Shown: positions 37,642 through 49,423 of the stretch, piece by piece
How positions within the stretch are numbered: the first letter of the stretch is position 1
Layout of the letters: every line of letters begins with the position of its first letter
Assembly (NCBI GenBank): GCA_954871525.1
Contig: OX940869.1
Coordinates: forward strand, 16,396,001 to 16,460,000
From: Parietaria judaica
Taxonomy: Eukaryota; Streptophyta; Magnoliopsida; Rosales; Urticaceae
Length of the DNA: 64,000 nt
Reading direction: 5' to 3'
Made by a program: the position numbers and the translations under genes
Notes under the pieces: model-generated
What the model saw: the letters and a program-made list of their open reading frames with translations, nothing else
Told to the model about the DNA's origin: nothing
Database searches by the model: none

Positions 37642-39008
37642 TTAAGGTTTCGGATCCCTATAGATTATGTATGACGTATGTGTTTTTCTTTCGATAAAAG
37701 CCTTTTTCATCGGGTCTAATACGTTTTCTTCAGTGTCAACTCTCTTAATCGCAACGTCCTTCCGATCAATAATGTCTCTGATCAGATGATACTTTCTGAG
37801 CACGTACTTTGCTGTCTTGTGTGATCTCGGCTCATTGGCTTGTGCTATAGCTCCGTTGTCGTCACAAAAGAGCTTCAGAGGATCACCAATGCTAGGAACT
37901 ACACCAAGATCGGAAACAAACTTTCTGATCCAGACGGCCTTTTTAGCAGCATCCGATGCAGCTATGTACTCAGTTTCAGTGGTTGAATCAGCTATTGTAG
38001 CTTGCTTGCTGCTTTTCAATGTGACAGATCCACCGTTTTGAACAGAATACATATCATGTTTACGATTTAAAATCATCTTGGTCTATCTGGAAACTTGCAT
38101 CAATGTAACCGATGATGTTTAGTTGTTCTGCTCCACCGTAAACAAGAGATCTATCCTTGGTCCCATTGAGGTACCTCAAGATGTTCTTTACAGCGGTCCA
38201 GTGACAGTTACCAGGGTTCGCTTGGAACCGACTTGTCATGCTTAAGGCATAAGCTACATCTGGTCTAGTACATAACACGTCGTACATTGTTGAGCAGATT
38301 GCATATGTGTATGGAACTTGTTCCATGAACTTGATTTCTTCAAGAGAAACCGGACTCTACTTTCCTGAGAGACGTTTTATGAGTCATTGGAGTAAACCCT
38401 TTACCCGATTGGCTCATGTTAAATCGTCTTGCTATCTTCTCGATGTATGTACATTGACTTATGCCCAAGACACTCTTGGATCTATCCCTTTGGATTTTCA
38501 CGCCTAGAATGTAGGCGGCTTCTCCTAAGTCTTTCATTGAGAAATATTTTCTCAACCACTCCTTTACTTCAAGGAGTTCAGATGTACTATTTCCTATCAT
38601 CAATATGTCGTCGACATAAAGAATCAAGAAGACTATTGTGCTCCCACTAGCTTTGATGTACACACATGGGTCGTCCTTATTTTTGATGAATCCAAACTCG
38701 ATGATCAATTCATCGAAACAACGATTCCAGCTGCGAGATGCTTGCTTGAGACCATAGATTAATCTATTCAGTTTACATACCTTAGAAGGATGTCTCTGAT
38801 CAGTGAAGCCTTCAGGTTATGTCATGTACACATCCTCTTCTAGAACTCCATTCAAGAAAGCGGTCTTCACATCCATTTGCCATATTTCATAATCATAGAA
38901 AGCGACAATGGCAAGCAAGATTCGTATGGACTTAAACATGGCAACAAGTGAGAATGTTTCATCATAGTCTATACCATGAATCTGCCTGAAATCTTTTGTG
39001 TACACCAA
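37642..39008 (-). pseudogene. Copia A reverse transcriptase / RNase H, broken
   Basis: Reading 39008 to 37642 gives, in pieces, the RT start (DFRQIHGIDYDETFSLV, QMDVKTAFLNGVLEEDVYM), the RT active-site block LYVDDILMIG, then PYASAVGS-equivalent and CDLTRPDVAYAL-like sequence, and the RNase H part (ADSTTETEYIAASDAAKKAVW, CDDNGAIAQAN, VLRKYHLIRDII). At least three frame breaks or stops separate these pieces (near 38815, 38340 and 38070), so no active enzyme can be made. Confidence 0.88.
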
Positions 39009-39233
39009 CCAGGTATGTTGCCATCCATGTCAATTTTCTTCTTGAAAATCCACTTGCCCAATGGGTCTAGACCCTTTGAGTGCGTCAACTAGATCCCATA
39101 CCTGGTTGGTGTACATAGAGTCCATTTCAGACTTCATGGCTTCAAGCCATTTGTCTGAGTCATCTCCAGCCATCGCTTCTTTGTAGGTATTAGGTTCGTC
39201 ATCTTCATCTTCGTGAACTGTTTCTTCCTCGAT

Positions 39234-39773
39234 TCATACGAGAAAATTCAGTTTCAGAGGAATCTGACGATCTCTAATCGACCTTCGCGGTGTCAGTGCG
39301 TAATCAGGTTGCTCATTTATGCCATATTGTATGGCTACATCATAAAGAATATTATCTTTTGGTTGAGTATCTGTCATGATCTGATCATGTTTTTCATCAA
39401 CCGATGTATAAGCTTCCTCTGTGTCCATCTGTGTTGTATCATGATCTTGTGGTTCATGTTCTTCTTGAAGAACAATCTTTCTCCCACTAGATTTTCTAGA
39501 AGTAAAATCTTCTTCTAGAAATATCCCCGTTCTAGCTACAAACACTTTGCGACTATTGCGATTGTACAAGTAATACCCGTGAGTTTCTTTTGGGTATCCC
39601 ACAAAATGACATTTGTCAGATTTGGGGCAAAGTTTTTCTATTGTCAACCTTTTGACGTAAACTTCGCAACCCCAGATTTTCATGTGACGCAAACTAGGTT
39701 TCCTATTATGCCACATCTGATATAGTGTTTGTAGGAACCGTTTTTGATGGCACACAGTTAAGTGTGGTTGCAT
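39234..39773 (-). pseudogene. Integrase C-terminal fragment, copy 1
   Basis: A 179-codon frame with the copia integrase C-terminal signature (KIWGCEVYVKR, DKCHFVGYPKETHGYYLYN, FVARTGIFLEEDF) and the linker to RT (LTPRRSIRDRQIP). It begins part-way into integrase, so the catalytic D-D-E core is absent. It is identical in frame length to copies 2 and 3. Confidence 0.88.
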
Positions 39774-40303
39774 ACGAGATTGAATGATTCGTGTATTTTT
39801 AAATATGTACGAAGAGTTTAAAATTCTATCACCAAAAATCAGATTTTTCGTTAAACATTACTTTAATGTATAGACACTTCAAACTTTAAATTGTGCAGAG
39901 CAAGCTTATGTTAGTATAGTTTTTATTGAATTTTGAGAACAATTTACTTAAATTAAAGAAACTTAATCATAACTTTGATCTGAAATTCAAATAATATCCA
40001 AAAACAAGTGAGAATGTTTCATCATAGTCTATACCATGAATCTGCCTGAAATCTTTTGTGACTAATCTCCCTTTATAGGTTTGTATGTTGCCATCCATGT
40101 CAATTTTCTTCTTGAAAATCCACTTGCCCAATGGGTCTAGACCCTTTGAGTGCGTCAACTAGATCCCATACCTGGTTGGTGTACATAGAGTCCATTTCAG
40201 ACTTCATGGCTTCAAGCCATTTGTCTGAGTCATCTCCAGCCATCGCTTCTTTGTAGGTATTAGGTTCGTCATCTTCATCTTCGTGAACTGTTTCTTCCTC
40301 GAT

Positions 40304-40843
40304 TCATACGAGAAAATTCAGTTTCAGAGGAATCTGACGATCTCTAATCGACCTTCGCGGTGTCAGTGCGTAATCAGGTTGCTCATTTATGCCATATTGT
40401 ATGGCTACATCATAAAGAATATTATCTTTTGGTTGAGTATCTGTCATGATCTGATCATGTTTTTCATCAACCGATGTATAAGCTTCCTCTGTGTCCATCT
40501 GTGTTGTATCATGATCTTGTGGTTCATGTTCTTCTTGAAGAACAATCTTTCTCCCACTAGATTTTCTAGAAGTAAAATCTTCTTCTAGAAATATCCCCGT
40601 TCTAGCTACAAACACTTTGCGACTATTGCGATTGTACAAGTAATACCCGTGAGTTTCTTTTGGGTATCCCACAAAATGACATTTGTCAGATTTGGGGCAA
40701 AGTTTTTCTATTGTCAACCTTTTGACGTAAACTTCGCAACCCCAGATTTTCATGTGACGCAAACTAGGTTTCCTATTATGCCACATCTGATATAGTGTTT
40801 GTAGGAACCGTTTTTGATGGCACACAGTTAAGTGTGGTTGCAT
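40304..40843 (-). pseudogene. Integrase C-terminal fragment, copy 2
   Basis: Same protein as the fragment at 39234-39773, shifted by exactly 1,070 bp. Downstream on the minus strand is the RT N-terminal fragment (41228-41037 in the next copy; 40158-39967 here) reading KGRLVTKDFRQIHGIDYDET before it runs into the repeat junction. Confidence 0.88.
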
Positions 40844-41373
40844 ACGAGATTGAATGATTCGTGTATTTTTAAATATGTACGAAGAGTTTAAAATTCTATC
40901 ACCAAAAATCAGATTTTTCGTTAAACATTACTTTAATGTATAGACACTTCAAACTTTAAATTGTGCAGAGCAAGCTTATGTTAGTATAGTTTTTATTGAA
41001 TTTTGAGAACAATTTACTTAAATTAAAGAAACTTAATCATAACTTTGATCTGAAATTCAAATAATATCCAAAAACAAGTGAGAATGTTTCATCATAGTCT
41101 ATACCATGAATCTGCCTGAAATCTTTTGTGACTAATCTCCCTTTATAGGTTTGTATGTTGCCATCCATGTCAATTTTCTTCTTGAAAATCCACTTGCCCA
41201 ATGGGTCTAGACCCTTTGAGTGCGTCAACTAGATCCCATACCTGGTTGGTGTACATAGAGTCCATTTCAGACTTCATGGCTTCAAGCCATTTGTCTGAGT
41301 CATCTCCAGCCATCGCTTCTTTGTAGGTATTAGGTTCGTCATCTTCATCTTCGTGAACTGTTTCTTCCTCGAT

Positions 41374-41913
41374 TCATACGAGAAAATTCAGTTTCAGAGG
41401 AATCTGACGATCTCTAATCGACCTTCGCGGTGTCAGTGCGTAATCAGGTTGCTCATTTATGCCATATTGTATGGCTACATCATAAAGAATATTATCTTTT
41501 GGTTGAGTATCTGTCATGATCTGATCATGTTTTTCATCAACCGATGTATAAGCTTCCTCTGTGTCCATCTGTGTTGTATCATGATCTTGTGGTTCATGTT
41601 CTTCTTGAAGAACAATCTTTCTCCCACTAGATTTTCTAGAAGTAAAATCTTCTTCTAGAAATATCCCCGTTCTAGCTACAAACACTTTGCGACTATTGCG
41701 ATTGTACAAGTAATACCCGTGAGTTTCTTTTGGGTATCCCACAAAATGACATTTGTCAGATTTGGGGCAAAGTTTTTCTATTGTCAACCTTTTGACGTAA
41801 ACTTCGCAACCCCAGATTTTCATGTGACGCAAACTAGGTTTCCTATTATGCCACATCTGATATAGTGTTTGTAGGAACCGTTTTTGATGGCACACAGTTA
41901 AGTGTGGTTGCAT
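41374..41913 (-). pseudogene. Integrase C-terminal fragment, copy 3
   Basis: Same protein again, 1,070 bp further on. The RT N-terminal fragment of this copy is at 41228-41037. Upstream (higher coordinates) there is no integrase core, only non-coding sequence, so the internal deletion of element A predates the triplication or shares its left edge. Confidence 0.88.
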
Positions 41914-42147
41914 ACGAGATTGAATGATTCGTGTATTTTTAAATATGTATGAAGAGTTTAAAATTCTATCACCAAAAATCAGATTTTTCGTTAAACATTA
42001 CTTTAATGTATAGACACTTCAAACTTTAAATTGTGCAGAGCAAGCTTATGTTAGTATAGTTTTTATTGAATTTTGAGAACAATTTACTTAAATTAAAGAA
42101 ACTTAATCATAACTTTGATCTGAAATTCAAATAATATCCAAAAACAA

Positions 42148-42864
42148 ACTTAATGGAAATCAATTATAACAAGAAATGACAATCATTTTAAAAGAAACCT
42201 AATCATAAACATGCTAAATAAGAAAACATTGGATGTCTTGTTCATGAGCAAGACATGTCCCACGTCTTTTGTCCCATTGAGCTCCTACTCATTTTCTTCT
42301 TCTGATTCTCATGTGTATGAAGTAAAATTTCAAAACATTTGTAAGTAATTTATTTACTACTGGTTTAATGAATCTTAAGTAGTTTTGATTATAACAGTTA
42401 TACCTGAGCTCGATGAGTTGACGTTAACAGTCTCTGAGACTTTGTCTGGTAAGCCCTGACTCAATTTAGCAATTTTATTTCTCCCAAGTTCTTCGTAATC
42501 ATCAATCATCAAATTAAATAGAAAAACTATGAAGAATAATTTGTATAATTCAAAAATTAATAACTAAACACTTTTAGAAATTAATATAAGATTTAAAATG
42601 TTTATTAAAAGAACCAAAAAAATTGTTCTTCAAAATTTTATCCTTATTGTAAATCAAATTTACAAGACTTAGATTTAGATTTTCAATAACCCTATTAATA
42701 TTAATTAATTAATATTTAAAAATTAAAAATAATAATATGGGTTCGGGATGTGAACACGGGCTGCCAGAAGACAGTCCAACAACTTCGGGTAAGGGCTGCG
42801 CACAGCCCCAGCCTGTGGGCCTCCCTTTTCAGCCCAAAACTGTTCTGGGCTTGGAGAGGCCCGA
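42148..42864 (-). other. 5' internal remnant of copia A
   Basis: AT-rich sequence between the triplication and the gypsy insertion. No frame for gag or protease is recognisable. The last five bases (42860-42864, CCCGA) are the left target duplication of the gypsy element. Confidence 0.55.
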
Positions 42865-43554
42865 TGTTGAGGTACGATTTCGTCTACGACAATTTACATT
42901 GTTACGAAGAAATCTACCTCTGTCGTTTAATAAGATGAGCCTCGATAGCCAAAGGCCCAATATCTTCACAAGCCCACTCAACCAAGTCAAAGGAGATCAT
43001 GGCGGACCAGGTGACGAAGGTCCTAAGCGATGGAGAAGCGTTCTGCGATGATCATCGTCACTAGACCACAAGGACGACGAGGAGAGCAGGGACGAGGTGC
43101 ATCATCACCGACGTAGATAATAACTACGAAGGCAAATACCAAAGGCATAATCAAAGCAGTCAGCGTGGCGCAAGCGACGCTTCAGCCAATCGACGACGAC
43201 AATTACGCCTATAATTACAGCTATGTAATTATGGCCATTATGAGGGAATCAAACACAATTGTAACAGCCCATTATGAGGACTGATTTGAATATCTTAGCT
43301 AAGTATAAATAGAGGGATAAGGCCCATGTACAAGGGATCGCACATTTTTGCACCATCAATGCACACGCGAAAAAAGGGTTTCTCTTCGAAGCCCAATTAC
43401 TCAACAAACAACCCGACTCGTTTTCTTGAGAACGCTCATTTCTTTCAATGTGATCTAGTGTTAACAAAAAGACCCAAGCTCTAAGGTAAATCTAAACTCG
43501 GAATTATACCACCCGTAACTCCGTGACTCGGGAGGCCGACTTTCGACCTCAACA
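42865..43554 (+). repeat. 5' LTR of the gypsy element (690 bp)
   Basis: TGTTGAGG at the start, CTCAACA at the end. TATAAATA at 43304-43311 is a likely promoter TATA box. The last 237 bp align to 56276-56513 with about 20 substitutions by my count, mostly transitions, plus a 2-bp indel. Confidence 0.92.
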
Positions 43555-43557
43555 ATT

Positions 43558-43574
43558 TGGCGCCCACCGAGGGG
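43558..43574 (+). other. Primer binding site of the gypsy element
   Basis: TGGCGCCCACCGAGGGG lies three bases after the LTR end. TGGCGCC-type sites at this position are usual for plant gypsy elements. I did not assign the tRNA. Confidence 0.75.
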
Positions 43575-43623
43575 CAGAAAGTGCTTTCCAACGCGTAGCT
43601 AAATCACAAGAGTTTTCTGGGAA

Positions 43624-45106
43624 ATGGCAACGGAGAGCGAGTCAGACGCACAGAAGCAGGAGGAGGAGCGGCATCGGCAACAGGAGTTGGCGGCCTTAGG
43701 ACGTCAACATGTGGAGAATTACCTACCAGTCCAGTACCCGGGGAATTCTTCCATTACAATGTTCCCAACGGTGGAGGAGTATCAGCTCAGGATGGCAGCA
43801 CTAGAACATAGGGATCGGCAGTTCCGTGGAGCTTTGATGTAGGGAGGCAACGCGAGGACAACAGCAGGACAAGCAGCGAACGGCGCAGGAGGATCGACAG
43901 AAGGCGAATCCGCAGGAGCAGAAGCAGCAATGAATGGAGGGAGTGCGGTTCCATCACCCATGCATGAAAGCCAGGGCAATCTCCCGCCACGGTTCCCATA
44001 CGCTAATGGAAACAATTTCTGTAATGGGAACATGAGTGGGACTGCTCGGAAATTCATGGAGCGATGAATCAATTTTCCTCCACTCAACCTGCCACCGCGA
44101 CAAGAGCTGACTACAGAGATGTCACAGCCACTACCATCGACGGCGATGCCGACGAGCCAACTAGTGGAATGACAAGACTAATCAACAAAGCGATCAGGGA
44201 GTTAAACTCCAAAATGGGATACATCACATCCCAGATGCACAAGGCGACGAGTATGGCTCTAGAAATCGACCGGCTTGGGAGGAGACGAGAAGCACCCCTT
44301 TCTCGGCGATGATCTCCAACGCTCGTCTGCAAGACATGCCGAAGATCAGGGTCACGTATTTTAAAGGGGTGACGGACCCGAAAGCGCACGTCAAAGCTTT
44401 CTGTATAGCAACGGGAAGAGTGAACGCCCAAGCTTTCTGTGCCTCCTTTTTTTGGACAGTTTGCAAGGAGAAGCTTTGGAATGGCTCTCGAGGCTCTCGC
44501 CAAACTCCATCCACTGTTTCGATGACCTAATGTCTCATTTCCTAAGGCACTACTCAATGTACGTGCAAACAGAGGTGAACATTACAGGCCTTTGGAACCT
44601 GGAGCAAGGCAAGGACGAGGGACTGTGGAGGTTCATCAGCAGATTCAAGGAGGTGTTGGAGAAAATCTCGAGAGTCAAGGATTCAGTCGCTATCTTAGCG
44701 CTGAAGGGAGGTTTATGGTACGAGGCCCCTTTCCGTGAGGAGCTTACCAAAAGACGACCGGCGATGATAGAGGATGCTCTACATAAGAAGACGATCTACA
44801 TGAATTTGGAGGAAGAAAGAACCACGTTGGCTAGAAAGTATAAGAGCGGATGAGAAGAAAGTTCCGGCGACGAAGCCGCCAGGAAGAAATAAGCCTCGCA
44901 GAGGGCATTATTCGGCAGAACCAACCTATCAAGACAGCAGGAGGGCACAAGCCTATATTGTTGGAAATGCTGAGGCAGAGCAGCCAGCCGAGGCAAAGAG
45001 ATCACAAAGATTTGTTCGAGCTCCCCGAGACTTAAACAAATACTGTGATTTCCACAAGAACAAAGGACACTCAACGGAGGAATGCTACACCCTGAAAAGG
45101 CGTCTC
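43624..45106 (+). pseudogene. Gypsy gag, broken
   Basis: Pieces in order are an N-terminal fragment (43624-43842, MATESESD..., stopped by TAG), a coiled/charged segment with frame changes (44064-44310), and the capsid-like retrotrans_gag core (about 44309-44853: VTYFKGVTDPKAHVKAF, then EALEWLSRLSPNSI, SHFLRHYS, LWRFISRFKEVL) ending at a TGA (44851-44853). The nucleic-acid-binding end KYCDFHKNKGHSTEECY (about 45040-45090) is in another frame. There are at least two frameshifts and two stops. Confidence 0.85.
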
Positions 45107-45970
45107 ATGGAGAAATGGATGCAAGGAGAGATGAAGAGTGTGGATTTAGGAAACCCCTACGACACTCAATTCCAGAAAAGTGCCGACAATAATGGCCGAG
45201 GAGGCGACCAGCGGCGAGGAAGAGGAGGATTTGGGAAAGGTCAAGGGCGAAGAGAGTTCATCTTCAAGGAAAAAGTCCAGCAGTTGGAACAGGAAAAATG
45301 CGATGAGATGCCTCCAGTGACAAGAAGTCGCATCCACATGATCATGGGAGGATCATCACTTTACGAGGACACGGTGAATAGCATCAAAGCTTATCAGCGA
45401 CGAGCAAAGCACTGCGATGAGGACCTCGAAGCAAGCAGAGAGAGAGTTTCGGGCAACGAGACTCCAATTGCCTTCTCAAGAGAGGGCATAATCCCAGGTG
45501 ACCACGACGACGCCCTTTTGATATCGCTCAACATTAACAATCATCCCCTCGATCGCGTGCTCATCGATAATGGAAGCTCAGATATCATCTTTATGCAGAC
45601 TTTGAAACAAATGGACGTCAATGAGGATGAGATCTACGGAGCTCCCAGAGGCCTCGGTGGATTCAACGGCTATACCGCTTATTCCATGGGAATGATTAGG
45701 CTGACAGTATATGCTAAGGGAGTAAACAAGGTGGTCAAGTTCGTCGTCATGGATTGTCTTTCAAGTTTCAACATCATTATGGGGCGACCATGGATCCATA
45801 TGATGAAGGCGGTTCCATCGACTTACCACCGATGCATCAAATTTCTGGGGCCGAAAGGATGGATTGTGGAGATCAGAGGTAGCATGGAAGTATACCGCAC
45901 GTGCTACATGAACAACTATCGGATGAATCTGAGAAGAGACGAATCCGACATTTCCACGAGGATCAAATAG
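45107..45970 (+). pseudogene. Gypsy protease region
   Basis: An open stretch of 287 codons. After a basic/glycine-rich linker (GRGGDQRRGRGGFGKGQGRR) comes a retropepsin-like domain with the active-site block VLIDNGSSD (about 45566-45592), a flap-like GLGGFNGYT and FNIIMGRPWIH near the end. DNGSS in place of DTGSS is normal for Tat elements. The stop at 45968-45970 precedes a poorly conserved spacer. Confidence 0.85.
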
Positions 45971-46132
45971 CAATCAACAACGAAAGAGTCAAACGCGATG
46001 ATGGTTGATGATCAAGAGAGCCCTAAGAAAGCAGTTGAAGGAAAAGCGTGAGGTGAAGAAGAAGTATACAAGGCGAAATGAGAAGACAAAGACCCCAAGA
46101 GCCGAACATCCGAATGCGGACCCAAGCTGGAG

Positions 46133-47725
46133 ATGGTGGAGCAAGTACAAATAGATCCATCGGATCCGACGAAGAAGGTTGGTATCGGAGTCGACCTGGG
46201 CGAAGAGTTGAGAAGCAAACTCGTCGAGTTCTTGAAAGAGAATAAAGGAAGTTTCGCTTGGACGCACGAAGATACGCCCAGAATAGAGTCTGACATAATA
46301 TCCCATCAGCTGAACATGGATCCAAGTCATAAACCGGTAAAGCAGAAGCGAAGGAAGCTCGGAGGAGATAGGAATAAGGTCATCAATGATGAAGTCGACA
46401 GGCTGTTAGCTATGGGAGCAATCTGAGAAGTCAAGTACCCAGAATGGCTAGCAAACATGGTCATCGTCAAGAAGAAAAATGGGAAGTGGCGAGTTTGTAT
46501 AGATTTTACTGATCTTAACAAAGCTTTCCCGAATGATAGTTTTCTTATGCCCCATATTGACCGGCTTGTTGACATAACATGCGGACACGAACTCTTGAGT
46601 TTCATGGACGCATATTCGGGGTACAACCAGATCATGATGCATCCGGATGACGAGGAGAAAACAACCTTCATCAGCGAGAGAGGAATCTACTGCTATAAGG
46701 TAATGCCTTTTGGATTGAAGAATACAGGGGCTACCTATCAGCGGCTGGTCAACAAGATGTTCCAAGAGTAAATAGGGAAGACGATGGAGGTATACATCGA
46801 CGACATGTTTGTTAAATCCTTAAAGGCTGAAATGCACATTGCCCACTTGCGGGAATGCTTTGAGGTTCTTAACAGGCACAACATGAAGTTGAACCTGACA
46901 AAGTGTACCTTCGGAGTCTCGTCGAGAAAATTCCTTGGATATTTGGTGACGCGGCGAGGGATTGAGGCAAGTTCGGATCAGGTAGAAGCCATCAGAAGCA
47001 TGCCATCACTGCGCAACAAGAAGGAAGGACAAAAGCTCACAGGGAAGATCGCAACACTCAACAGGTTCATTTCAAGATCAGCGAACAAGAGTCTCATTTT
47101 CTATCAAATGTTAAGGAAAAACAAGAAGTTCAAATGGATGGAGGCGTGCGAGAAAGCTTTCCAAGAGCTAAAGTCCTACTTGACGACACCGCCAATAATG
47201 ACCAAGCCCGTCGTAGGAGAAGTTTTATACTTGTATGTGGCGGTGGCGGTGACGGATGTAGCGGTTAGTCCGGTGCTAGTGCGAGAGGACAAAGGACAGC
47301 AGAACCCAGTCGCATGCGTCGGCAGGAAGCTTGTCGGAGCGCAGACAAGATATCCGCAGATTGAGAAGCTAGCCCTCGCCATCATAGAGGCGGCGGCGAA
47401 GTTGCGACATTACCTCCAAATGCACACCATCGTAATCATGACGGACAAACCAATTAGGGCATTGCTCTATAGCCCTAACCAGTTTGGTCGCATGACGAAA
47501 TGGTCGGTGCGGCTGGGGGAGTATGACATCGAATATAGAGTCAGGACCAGCATGAAGTCTCAAGTGCTGGCGGATTTTCTTATTGAGTTACCCGCCGACG
47601 AGGAGAATTTGGAAGGCGATAATGGAGAATGGAAGCTGAAGTTCGACGGATCCTCTAACATGCAAGGAGCTAGAGCAGGAATTCGGCTAATCTCGCCTAT
47701 GGGAGCGGTGATCGAGAAAGCCTAA
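46133..47725 (+). pseudogene. Gypsy reverse transcriptase and RNase H, two internal stops
   Basis: One continuous frame interrupted by TGA at 46424-46426 and TAA at 46769-46771. Motifs are WRVCIDFTDLNKA, FMDAYSGYNQI, VMPFGLKNTGATYQ and the RT active site VYIDDMFVKS. After these come the connection and RNase H (FQELKSYLTTPPIM, PVACVGRKLVGAQTRY, TDKPIRALL, SQVLADFLIEL). The frame ends with TAA at 47723-47725 inside the start of the second RNase H. Confidence 0.9.
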
Positions 47726-48289
47726 AGATTCAGCTTCAGAGCTACCAACAACGAGGTAGAGTATGAAGCTCTTATTGCAGGTTTGCGCATGGCGAAGGCG
47801 GTGGTCGTCGCGTCCTCGGACTCTCAGTTGGTCGTAAACTAGATTAACGGAGGATATGAAAGACACGACGAGAGGATGGAAGCTTACTTCAAGGCTATGA
47901 AGAATCTAATTGCAGAATTTAAAGAGTTCACATTCGGACAAATTCCGCGAGGAGATAATTCACATGCAGACGCTCTAGCTAGCTTGGGATCGACGACGAA
48001 GCCAGGATAGCAAAGGACGATAACAGTGGAGACCATCGATGAGCCAAGTATTCCCATGAAAAAGGAAGCAGACGAAGATGACGAGATGGAGGAAGCTGAT
48101 CAGGGCATGGACGTTGCAGTCATGGAAATTGACGAGGAGTTTGATGAAGAAGGAGCTTTGGAGGAAGCACCAGTGGCCGATGACTCAGGAGCAACCGACT
48201 GGCGCAAGCCAATCTTCGAGTACATCAGCAATGGACTACTACCAGAAGACAAGCATGAGGCAAGGAAGATTCGATCGAAGAGTTCTTGA
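47612..48289 (+). pseudogene. Second, archaeal-like RNase H (aRH) and acidic linker
   Basis: Same frame as RT. KLKFDGSSNMQGARAG, NNEVEYEALIAGLRMAK, SDSQLVVN and RGDNSHADALASL are the aRH motifs, with the catalytic D, E, D and D positions visible. Stops at 47723, 47840 (TAG) and 48008 (TAG) break it. Then comes a linker of about 45 codons (48040-48200) made largely of D, E and M, followed by WRKPIFEYISNGLLPEDK, the usual lead into integrase, and a TGA at 48287-48289. Confidence 0.85.
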
Positions 48290-49423
48290 TATACAATACT
48301 AAACCAAACGTTGTATAAAAAGAGCTTCATCGGACCCTACTTGCAATGCTTAGGAGCAAGTAAAGCCAACTACGTCATGAAGGAAGTTCATGGAGGGGAA
48401 TGTGGAAATCACTCTGGCGGGAGATCACTTCTTCGAAAGATCAAACGATAGGGATATTTCTGGGAAACGATGAAGGCGAACTGCAATAACTATGCTCACA
48501 GGTGTATAAGTTGCCAAAAGCATGCGCCAACAATCAACTGCCCAGCCGAAGAGCTATCAGCAATATCGATACCCTACCCGTTTATGAAATGGTCGATGGA
48601 TATCGCCGGACCACTCCCGATAGAAAAAAAAGCAAAAGAGGTTCATGCTCGTGGTCACGGATTTCTTCACCAAATGGACCGAGATCGAGTCTTTTGCAAA
48701 CATCAAAGACTCCGACGCGGAGAGCTATATATTGCAAATATCTTCAGAAAATTTGGTTTCCCGAGGGAAATAATAGCTGACAATGGTCCGCAGTTCATTT
48801 CCAAACGGTTCAAAGGATTTTGCAAAAGGTGGAGAGTAAAGCTCAACACGTCGACGCCATGGTACCCTCAAGGGAACGGGAATGCAGAAGCTGTCAACAG
48901 GATGATAGTGGACAACATCAAGAGACGCCTTGACGAGAAGAAAGGGCGATGGTCCGAGGAACTACCAGGGGTCCTATGGGCATATTGCACAATTCCGCAC
49001 ATGGCGACAGGGGAATCACCATTTTCTTTAACGTACGGGATATAAATGATTATTTCGGCAAAAGTAGGAGTTCCAAGCTTGCGACAAGAATTGGTACCAG
49101 ACGACGAAGAAACCAACGAGCAAAATCTGAGGGATCACTTTGACCACATCGAAGAGCGACGAGCACATGCTTTGATAAAATTCATAAATTATCAAATGTC
49201 TGTCGCTCAGAGCTACAACAAGAAGATGCGACCAAGGAAATTCCGAGTCGGTGACCTGGTGCCTAGGAAGGTTTTCCAGAATACAGCAGAGATCAACGCA
49301 GGAAAGCTCAGCAATAGTTGGGAAGGGCCTTACATCGTCTCGACAATTGTTAGAACAAGAGTCTATGAGCTCTGGGACTCAGCTGGAGACAAGATAGTCA
49401 GAAGTTGGAATACAAGCATTTGA
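48290..49423 (+). pseudogene. Gypsy integrase, broken
   Basis: Domains are a zinc-binding HHCC part (VHGGECGNHSG, CNNYAHRCISCQKHA), catalytic core (MKWSMDIAGPLP with the first D, ADNGPQF with the second D, QGNGNAEAVN with the E) and a C-terminal part (NKKMRPRKFRVGDLVPRKVF, LSNSWEGPYIV) ending at 49421-49423. Defects are TAG at 48449-48451, a wrong-frame interval between about 48630 and 48750 (two compensating indels, the first next to an A8 run), and TAA at 49043-49045. Confidence 0.88.

Larger units (their letters stand above)
38948..42147 (-). repeat. Three head-to-tail copies of a 1,070-bp copia segment
   Basis: Copies run 38948-40007 (1,060 bp), 40008-41077 (1,070 bp) and 41078-42147 (1,070 bp). 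Each starts GTGAGAATGTTTCATC and ends ATATCCAAAAACAA. Copies 2 and 3 are almost identical by eye (one difference at 41948, C to T). Copy 1 differs mainly in a short replaced patch near 39001-39016. Each unit holds the RT N-terminus, the integrase C-terminus and 234 bp of upstream non-coding sequence. The left junction shares AACAA with flanking sequence (38943-38947). Confidence 0.95.

Noticed and set aside
37817..38041. Plus-strand frame in the copia A RNase H region
   Set aside because: Antisense shadow of the RNase H pseudogene.
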